This document shows positions 9,117 through 13,593 of a DNA stretch of 13,593 nucleotides, piece by piece. The DNA is from CAZXBB01 sp964638815 (GTDB lineage Bacteria; Planctomycetota; Phycisphaerae; Phycisphaerales; SM1A02). The notes beneath the pieces are model-generated. The model was not told where the DNA came from and made no database searches. It worked only from the letters and a program-made list of their open reading frames with translations. The DNA is taken from the NCBI GenBank assembly GCA_964638815.1, contig CAZXBB010000014.1, positions 1 to 13,593 on the forward strand, given 5' to 3'. A program made the position numbers and the translations under genes. Within the stretch, counting starts at the first letter, position 1. The number at the start of each line of letters is the position of its first letter.

Positions 9117-9422
9117 CGCCTCACCGCGAATGCCGAAGCGCGTGCCGAGGAACTGCTTCGTCCCTTCGGGCCCTGAGATCTCGAGGACCGGACCATCATG
9201 CGCCGGATCATCCCGCACGAGAAAATGAAGAAAGGGGCAGACCCGTCGCTCGATCGCGACGAAGTCATCCACGTGCTTCGCGATGTGGCAGGCGGGGTCG
9301 AGCCAGAACGCGAACCCGTCCCGACACTCGACAATCTCCGACGTTCCCACCTGGAGCCACTCGTCGAGCAGTTCACGTCGTCGGCGCTCAGCGGCATCGA
9401 GTTTTGCCAGATCGCACTTCAA
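9111..9422 (-). CDS. Small protein of unknown function with Cys/His pattern, TTG start, 103 aa
   Basis: The start is a TTG at 9422, well supported by GAGGGA on the minus strand (9435-9430) with 7-bp spacing; no ATG fits. The sequence has a charged helical N-terminus (LDAAERRRRELLDEWLQ), then DGFAFWLDP, a cysteine/histidine cluster (C45, H46, H50, C62, H66) and the pattern ERRVCPFLHFLV followed by GPVLEISGPEGTKQFL (78-92). From memory, this ERRxCPFLxF plus GPEGxKxFL pattern occurs in small uncharacterised proteins, sometimes near mercury or arsenic resistance genes. That recollection is unchecked, and no metal-resistance gene is seen here. It is first of a three-gene minus-strand run and lies about 235 bp beyond the 3' end of rnpB. 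Metal or thiol chemistry is possible but unproven. Confidence 0.7.
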   Translation of the reverse strand: MKCDLAKLDAAERRRRELLDEWLQVGTSEIVECRDGFAFWLDPACHIAKHVDDFVAIERRVCPFLHFLVRDDPAHDGPVLEISGPEGTKQFLGTRFGIRGEAV

Positions 9423-9627
9423 AAGATTGTCCCTCGTTTGGCGAACGTCCTGCCGCTCATCCGCGAGCGGCGATCCGTATGCGACCCCATGCTACCGGGA
9501 AGCTCACGGTCCTTCAGAAAGAATCAGCGAATGAGGACGCCGATTCGAACGATCCGTGTGGCGGCCTCACGACGAGCGACGCCGGATCGCTGGAGAGCGC
9601 TCGAGACAGAAAGCAACGCCCGGGAAA
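9423..9627. other. About 205 bp without a supported gene, between rnpB terminator and the 103-aa gene
   Basis: Short open frames cross this stretch on both strands, but none has a ribosome site or protein-like composition. It contains the ribosome site of the TTG-start gene and a 7-bp stem-loop GCCGCTC/GAGCGGC (9452-9458 and 9465-9471) in that gene's presumed leader. I could not pick a convincing promoter for the minus-strand genes. Transcription might also come from rnpB read-through, though a strong hairpin stands in between. Confidence 0.4.
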
Positions 9628-9657
9628 GAACAGCGAGGCCTCGCGGCCTCGCTGTTC
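9628..9657 (-). terminator. Terminator hairpin of rnpB
   Basis: A perfect 12-bp stem, GAACAGCGAGGC (9628-9639) with GCCTCGCTGTTC (9646-9657), encloses a 6-base loop. It lies immediately after the 3' end of the RNase P RNA. On the minus strand the stem runs into TTCTTTCCC, a short pyrimidine tract instead of a full T-run. Position and stem strength make it the likely intrinsic terminator. Confidence 0.75.
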
Positions 9658-9659
9658 GG

Positions 9660-10050
9660 TCGCAGCGGACATAAGCCGAATTCTGTTCCCCCGCCTGAGC
9701 GGGGGCAACGGCCATTCATCTGGGACCGCCGTTGCCGACGGCCTCGAGCACGCTACCCGCCCAACCCTCTCGGCCCGCGGACCACGGGGACTCTTGCGAG
9801 CCATGGGCTGCTTGCGCTTGCACCCGGTGGGGTTTGCCGTGCCCCGCCTGTCACCAGGCGGGCGGTGCGCTCTTACCGCACCTTTTCACCCTTACCGACC
9901 GTGATCGCTCACGGCAGGCGGTTTCTTTTCTGTGGCACTTTCCCTGACCCGCGACCGGGGCCGGTGGGCGTTACCCACCACCGTGTCCTCTGGTGTTCGG
10001 ACTTTCCTCCGACGATCCGTGAGGACCGGCGGCGGCCGTCTGTCCGCGGG
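9660..10050 (-). ncRNA. rnpB: RNase P RNA, bacterial class A
   Basis: This is the catalytic RNA of ribonuclease P, which removes 5' leaders from tRNA precursors. Reading the minus strand, the universally conserved blocks appear in order and nearly match E. coli: GAGGAAAGTCCG (10009-9998), ACAGAAAAGAAACCGCC, GGTAAGGGTGAAAAGGTGCG with GGTAAGAGCGCACCG, GGCAAACCCCACC, AGATGAATG, and finally ACAGAATTCGGCTTAT (about 9685-9670). Helix P1 closes with GCGGAC (10047-10042) pairing to GTCCGC (9670-9665), so the mature RNA is about 385-390 nt. The layout is that of the ancestral class A type. A candidate -10 box TAGAAT lies just upstream and a strong hairpin follows. Exact ends are uncertain by a few bases. 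Confidence 0.97.
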
Positions 10051-10052
10051 AC

Positions 10053-10058
10053 ATTCTA
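10053..10058 (-). promoter_or_regulatory. -10 box of rnpB
   Basis: TAGAAT on the minus strand (10058-10053) matches 5 of 6 consensus bases and lies about 6 bp before the P1 strand at 10047, exactly where the RNA should begin. No good -35 hexamer is seen at 17 bp; that position falls inside the first codons of the divergent gene. Confidence 0.55.
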
Positions 10059-10067
10059 TCGACTTGG

Positions 10068-10073
10068 TAGACT
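10068..10073 (+). promoter_or_regulatory. Candidate -10 box of a leaderless transcript
   Basis: TAGACT (TAnnnT type, 4 of 6 consensus) ends 6 bp before the ATG at 10080, so transcription would begin at or next to the start codon. Its -35 region would lie in the 5' end of rnpB. The same TAG is an in-frame stop just upstream of the gene, which rules out an earlier start. Confidence 0.35.
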
Positions 10074-10079
10074 CCGGGC

Positions 10080-11033
10080 ATGACCGCTCGCCCGCGTCTC
10101 ATCGTCTGGGCCGAGCCGGCGCAGGACGCGCTCGTCGAGGAAGCGGTGCGGACCGCCGGGGCCAATCTCGTCGCCGTCGGGTCGTCCACGTCCGCCGGCG
10201 CCTCGGCGCTCGCGGCGCTGCTCGGCGTTCCAAAGGTCGCCGACCTGCGCCAGGCCGCGCAGCGCGACGACGTCGACGTCATCTGGCTCGCGACGAATGA
10301 CCCGCTCGAGGCGGACGCGCGACGGCGCCTGCGCGAAGCCGAGATCGTGGCCGTGAGCACCGAGCCGCGACCGATGGTCTTCACCGAGGTGCTGACCGAC
10401 CCCGACGAGGCGCGCACGGCTCCGTTCGTTCCCCTCTTCCGGCGCTCGGCCGGCTACCGCGCCGCCCTCGACGTGATAGAGGACTTCGGCCCCCGGTGCG
10501 CCGTGAACGTGTGCGTCGGCGGCGGGCCCGGGGAGGGCACGCTCTTCGCACGGCTGTTCGACGCGATGGACCTGCTCGAGACGCTGTGCGGGACGGCGCT
10601 CGGCATCGACGCGGCCCTCGCGGGGCCGCTGTCATCGGCGCCGGAAGCGCTCGCCGCGCTGCACGGACACCTGACGGCTAATCTGCGTTACGGCGACAAC
10701 GTCTGCGCGTCGATCACGGCGAGCGACTGCGCCGGCGCCTGGTTCCGCCGCGCGACGATCGTCGGCGAGGAGCGCGTGCTGACGATCACGGACGGCGGGT
10801 ACGCGCTTTCGGGCCCGCCCGGCGAGCCGTGGGAGACCGGCGGGACCGACGAGCGGCTCACGCCGGGCGCGCTGACGGGACTGGAGATCGTCCGCCGCCT
10901 CGACGATCTCGATGCGGGAACGCCACCGGTCAACGTCCCCGCCGTCCTCGCCCAATGTGAGGCGGCCCGCCTCAGTTGCCGCACCGGACAGGGCGAGACA
11001 CCGCAGAAACTGCTCTCGATGCGGAAGGTCTGA
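10080..11033 (+). CDS. Gfo/Idh/MocA-like Rossmann protein with degenerate motifs, 317 aa
   Basis: The first 100 residues alternate strands and helices like the NAD(P)-binding half of Gfo/Idh/MocA proteins: RLIVWAEPAQDALVEEAV, NLVAVGSSTSAGASALAALL, VPKVADLRQAAQRDDVDVIWLA. However, the glycine-rich nucleotide loop after beta1 is missing (WAEPAQD) and the EKP position reads STEPRP (about 92-97), so the catalytic lysine is gone. The rest resembles a substrate domain with conserved-looking FARLFDAMDLLETLCG and a strand-rich C-terminus. It may be a non-catalytic relative or a divergent enzyme; the substrate is unknown. An in-frame TAG at 10068 forces the start to the ATG at 10080, and no Shine-Dalgarno sequence precedes it, which suggests a leaderless mRNA. 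It diverges from rnpB with about 30 bp between. The protease gene begins 53 bp downstream on the same strand. Confidence 0.75.
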   Translation: MTARPRLIVWAEPAQDALVEEAVRTAGANLVAVGSSTSAGASALAALLGVPKVADLRQAAQRDDVDVIWLATNDPLEADARRRLREAEIVAVSTEPRPMVFTEVLTDPDEARTAPFVPLFRRSAGYRAALDVIEDFGPRCAVNVCVGGGPGEGTLFARLFDAMDLLETLCGTALGIDAALAGPLSSAPEALAALHGHLTANLRYGDNVCASITASDCAGAWFRRATIVGEERVLTITDGGYALSGPPGEPWETGGTDERLTPGALTGLEIVRRLDDLDAGTPPVNVPAVLAQCEAARLSCRTGQGETPQKLLSMRKV

Positions 11034-11055
11034 GCGAACCCGAACCGTCTGCGGC

Positions 11056-11061
11056 TACACT
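11056..11061 (+). promoter_or_regulatory. Possible -10 box for the protease gene
   Basis: TACACT (TAnnnT type) lies 25 bp before the protease ATG and would give a leader of about 18-20 nt that just covers the AGGAG ribosome site. No clear -35 partner is visible. Co-transcription with the upstream gene is equally possible. Confidence 0.25.
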
Positions 11062-11086
11062 GGCCGGAGTTGACCAGGAGAACCCG

Positions 11087-13249
11087 ATGCTGCGCGACCT
11101 GCCCATCCGATCGTTCGCCATTCTTGTCGCCGCGCTCGCTGCGGCGGTCCCGACCGGGCCCGCTCTCGCCGGCAGCAAGGCGCCCGCCCAGCTCGGCCGG
11201 GCGTTCGAGCGCGATCGGCTGGCCGGCCTCGCGGTCGGCGCGCCCATCGTCGTCGAGGATGTCGAACTCGGACTCAGCGCGCCCGTGACGCTGCGACTCG
11301 AGCGGTTCTCCGTCACGCGCGACGACGCCCGGTTCGTTGTGGGGGGACGGGACCCCGACGCGGGCGTGTTGCGACCCGACGTCGTGCTGCTGCGCGGCAC
11401 GGTCAACCGCGACGACGAATCACTGGTGTTCGTCGGCGTGTCGCGCGCGGGCGTTCACGGGTTCGTTCGTCGCGCGGGCGATATGCATTTCCTGTCCTCC
11501 GGTCCGTACGCACCGGGGGCCGACGACCGGGGCGTCTTCGTGACGGATGCCGCCTCCCTCCCGGCGGGCCTCGATTTCTGCCAGGTGCGGGACGAGCATG
11601 TGATCGTCCGCAGCATCGAGCGGGGCCGGCCGTCCGACGGCCCGCCACCGTGCCGCGAGGTCGAGATCGCCGTCGAGACCGACTGGCCGTTCACGGGAGC
11701 GCTGTTCGCCGGCGACACCGTCGCCTCCGCCGGCTACGCCCTCACGCTGGCCGCCGCGACGAGCGAGATCTACCGGCGGGACTTCAATACGGCGCTCAAC
11801 GTCACGTTCGTCCGCGTCTGGGAAGCCGACGTCGATCCCTACGACGCCGAGACTTCGGGCGACACGCTCGGGCAAGTGCGAAGCTGGTGGACGACACAGG
11901 AGACGGACGTGGAGCGCGATCTCGTCCACCTCTACAGCGGCGCCAACCTCGGGGGCGGCGTGGCGTGGGTCGGCGTGATCTGCAGCACGCAGTGGGGCTA
12001 CGCGGTCTCCGGGAATCTCGGCGGGACATTCCCCTACCCGCTCACCGACAACCATCCCCAGAACTGGGATCCGTATGTCGTGGCCCACGAGACCGGGCAC
12101 AACTTCGGCACGCTGCATACCCACGACGGCTACGAACCGCCCATCGACGGGTGCGGTCTCGGCGACTGCACGGACGCGGACCAGGGCACGATCATGAGCT
12201 ACTGCCACGGATGCGCGGGCGGCATGGCGAACATCAACCTGCACTTCCATCCGCGCGTCATCGATCTCGTGCTGGGCTATCTCGACGGCGTGCCGTGCGA
12301 CATCGCGGCGGCGGGCCCCGTCGCGGCCCACGACTTCGCCGCCACGTGGGAGCTCAACCCGATCACGGTCGACGTTCTTCTCAACGACGAACGGGAGAGT
12401 TGCGACGGTGCGGTCGTCGCGCTCCAGGGGTTCGACGCGGTCTCGAACTCGGGCGGGACGGTCGAACTCGTACCCGCGGGCGGGGGTGAACCACGCGATC
12501 GATTGCGCTACACGCCGGCCTCCGGATACGATGGGCGCGACACCTTCACCTATTCGCTCGTCGGCGGCCCTACGGCCGTGGTCAACGTCGACGTCGCGGC
12601 GCTGCGCGATCCGGTGGCCACGGGGCCGGTCGGTCCAGGGGCGACGGTTGCATACTACGTACTCCCGGGCTCGGTTCTCGAGATGCCGGACTTCGACATG
12701 CTCGTACCGTACGGAACGGATGTCACCGCCGATCTCGATTTTGCCGAGCAGAGCGGTCCGTTCGCGACGAGCGGGCGTGCTCAGCTCGTCGGCGCCGTCT
12801 TCGAGGGCTTCGTCACGGTGCCGACCGGGGGCCTTTACCGCTTCTATCTCGATTCGACCGACGGATCAATCCTGTACATCGGCGACGACGTCGTGGTCGA
12901 CAACGACGGCTCGCACCAGATGCAGGAGCGCGGCGACTTCATCCACCTGCACGCCGGGGCACATCCGGTGCGCGTCGAGTACTTCAACAAGTTCTCGACG
13001 AACGGCCTGATCGTTTCCTTCGAGGGACCGGGCGTAGGCAAGCAGCCGATCCCGGCCAGCGCGTGGTCGCATCCGGCGGCATGCCCGGGCGACGTCGACG
13101 GCGGCGGCACCGTCGCGTTCGCCGATCTCCTCGCGATCCTCAAGGCCTGGGGCCCCTGCCCCGCGTGCCCCGAGGATATCAACGGCGACGGCGCCGTGAC
13201 GTTCGCCGACCTCCTGATCGTGCTCGGCGCCTGGGGTCCTTGCCCATAG
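11087..13249 (+). CDS. Secreted metzincin (M12B reprolysin-like) protease with Ig/cadherin-like, PA14 and GC-type dockerin domains, 720 aa
   Basis: The ATG at 11087 has AGGAG six bases upstream; earlier in-frame ATGs (10976) lie inside the previous gene. Residues 1-28 are a signal peptide ending ALA. Residues 30-160 look like a reprolysin-type propeptide. The zinc site is HETGHNFGTLH (H334, E335, H338, H344) and a Met-turn follows at GTIMSYC (M370), so the metzincin set is complete; WVGVICSTQWGYAVSGNLG before it is also typical. Residues about 405-505 form a cadherin/Ig-like domain (VDVLLND, YTPASGYDGRDTFTY). Residues about 518-663 are a PA14 domain (GLYRFYLDSTDGSILYIGDD, HPVRVEYF), often carbohydrate-binding. 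Residues 664-720 are two GC-type dockerin units ending AWGPCP. It should be exported and may be attached to or sorted at the cell surface. Substrate unknown; domain calls are confident. Confidence 0.93.
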   Translation: MLRDLPIRSFAILVAALAAAVPTGPALAGSKAPAQLGRAFERDRLAGLAVGAPIVVEDVELGLSAPVTLRLERFSVTRDDARFVVGGRDPDAGVLRPDVVLLRGTVNRDDESLVFVGVSRAGVHGFVRRAGDMHFLSSGPYAPGADDRGVFVTDAASLPAGLDFCQVRDEHVIVRSIERGRPSDGPPPCREVEIAVETDWPFTGALFAGDTVASAGYALTLAAATSEIYRRDFNTALNVTFVRVWEADVDPYDAETSGDTLGQVRSWWTTQETDVERDLVHLYSGANLGGGVAWVGVICSTQWGYAVSGNLGGTFPYPLTDNHPQNWDPYVVAHETGHNFGTLHTHDGYEPPIDGCGLGDCTDADQGTIMSYCHGCAGGMANINLHFHPRVIDLVLGYLDGVPCDIAAAGPVAAHDFAATWELNPITVDVLLNDERESCDGAVVALQGFDAVSNSGGTVELVPAGGGEPRDRLRYTPASGYDGRDTFTYSLVGGPTAVVNVDVAALRDPVATGPVGPGATVAYYVLPGSVLEMPDFDMLVPYGTDVTADLDFAEQSGPFATSGRAQLVGAVFEGFVTVPTGGLYRFYLDSTDGSILYIGDDVVVDNDGSHQMQERGDFIHLHAGAHPVRVEYFNKFSTNGLIVSFEGPGVGKQPIPASAWSHPAACPGDVDGGGTVAFADLLAILKAWGPCPACPEDINGDGAVTFADLLIVLGAWGPCP

Positions 13250-13265
13250 GTCCCCGCGGAGCCGT

Positions 13266-13593
13266 CAGGAGCGAGTGCGCGCCCGAAGCGCGCTACGCAG
13301 CGCTCAAGACTTCAGCGCCCATGCGCAGCGGCGGATCGAATCCGCCGCGCCGCCCACAGGAGCGAGTGTGCGCCCAAAGGGCGCTACGGAGCGCTCAAGA
13401 CTTCAGCGGCGGATCGAATCCGCCGCGCAGCCCACAGGAGCGCGTGTGCGCCCAAAGGGCGCTACGGAGCGCTCAAGGAGCGCTCAAGACAGCGCCCATG
13501 CGCAGCGGCGGATCGAATCCGCCGCGCAGCCCACAGGAGCGAGTGTGCGCCCAAAGGGCGCTACGGAGCGCTCAAGGAGCGCTCAAGACAGCG
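13266..13593 (+). repeat. Tandem array of palindromic units, REP-like, running off the window
   Basis: Four units starting CAGGAGCG lie at 13266, 13357, 13435 and 13534, with lengths 91, 78 and 99 bp and the last cut by the window end. Each has a hairpin GCGCCC-AAA-GGGCGC (unit 1: GCGCGC-CCGAA-GCGCGC), then CTAC, then the palindrome AGCGCT. Units 1-3 also contain GCGGCGGAT-CGA-ATCCGCCGC (13328-13348, 13406-13426, 13505-13525). Length differences come from an inserted second copy of GGAGCGCTCAAG in units 3 and 4 and loss of CGCCCATGCG in unit 2. The array starts 17 bp after the protease stop. No open frame here looks protein-like. The hairpins could also end the protease transcript. Confidence 0.85.

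Noticed and set aside
8762..9397. 211-codon version of the small basic protein
   Set aside because: The extra N-terminal half lies over the 103-aa gene in another frame; that gene has a strong ribosome site and a coherent sequence, while the extension is Ser/Arg-rich noise.
9535..9600. tRNA gene on the minus strand, suggested by a GTTCGAATC T-loop-like sequence
   Set aside because: The T-stem pairs poorly, and no matching acceptor stem or anticodon arm could be found upstream.
9514..9804. Open frames on both strands across 9514-10083
   Set aside because: The region is occupied by the RNase P RNA and its terminator; the predicted peptides are arbitrary translations of structured RNA.
10976..11086. 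Longer protease start at the ATG at 10976
   Set aside because: It would overlap the end of the previous gene and place a 37-residue non-signal sequence before a perfect signal peptide. The ATG at 11087 has an AGGAG at 6-bp spacing.
11420..12331. A 303-codon minus-strand open frame inside the protease gene
   Set aside because: It is opposite the metzincin catalytic domain and has no recognisable protein features.
13266..13593. CRISPR array
   Set aside because: Units are 78-99 bp with near-identical sequence throughout; there are no unique spacers of regular length and no cas genes.

Overview
The window is high-GC bacterial DNA, about 70% G+C over most of its length, and looks chromosomal. 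Two secreted proteins end in the paired C-terminal 'GC-type dockerin' repeat, with each unit closing on AWGPC. I know this repeat from Planctomycetota, especially Phycisphaerae, so an environmental planctomycete is the best guess. That assignment rests on family knowledge, not on a search.

Left block (1-5259, minus strand, read right to left): gcvP, the full-length P-protein of the glycine cleavage system, is followed by a Gfo/Idh/MocA-type oxidoreductase, a small four-helix membrane protein and a PilZ-domain protein. The gaps are 40, 62 and 101 bp, so partial co-transcription is possible. gcvT and gcvH are not present. The gcvP leader carries a GGGGCC hexanucleotide tract.

Centre (5260-7705): a 337-bp divergent intergenic region separates gcvP from a plus-strand lipoprotein, an M28 zinc peptidase with PA-like and PDZ domains. 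A 13-bp direct repeat and two candidate promoters lie in this gap.

Middle (7706-9660, minus strand): three genes follow in the order of transcription. They are a TTG-start 103-aa protein, a basic 106-aa protein and a secreted GC-dockerin protein. None has an assignable biochemical function. Parts of this block are clearly poorer in G+C (53-60% in lines I counted) than the rest. A perfect 14-bp palindrome covers the junction of the first two genes.

Right (9628-13593): rnpB, a class A RNase P RNA with a strong terminator hairpin, lies on the minus strand. It diverges from a plus-strand gene for a Rossmann-like protein that resembles Gfo/Idh/MocA but lacks its signature motifs and has no visible Shine-Dalgarno sequence. 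Next comes a 720-aa secreted metzincin-type protease (signal peptide, propeptide, reprolysin-like domain, cadherin/Ig-like domain, PA14, GC-type dockerin). The window ends in a tandem array of about 100-bp palindromic units that runs off the edge. Its hairpins show one compensatory base-pair change and it resembles REP elements.

Taken together this is ordinary housekeeping (glycine catabolism, tRNA processing) beside a secreted or surface proteolytic set typical of these bacteria. I see no defence system, CRISPR array, prophage or biosynthetic cluster. The most unusual parts are the palindromic array, the GGGGCC tract ahead of gcvP, the small gene block of unknown function and the very tight rnpB/oxidoreductase divergent promoter.
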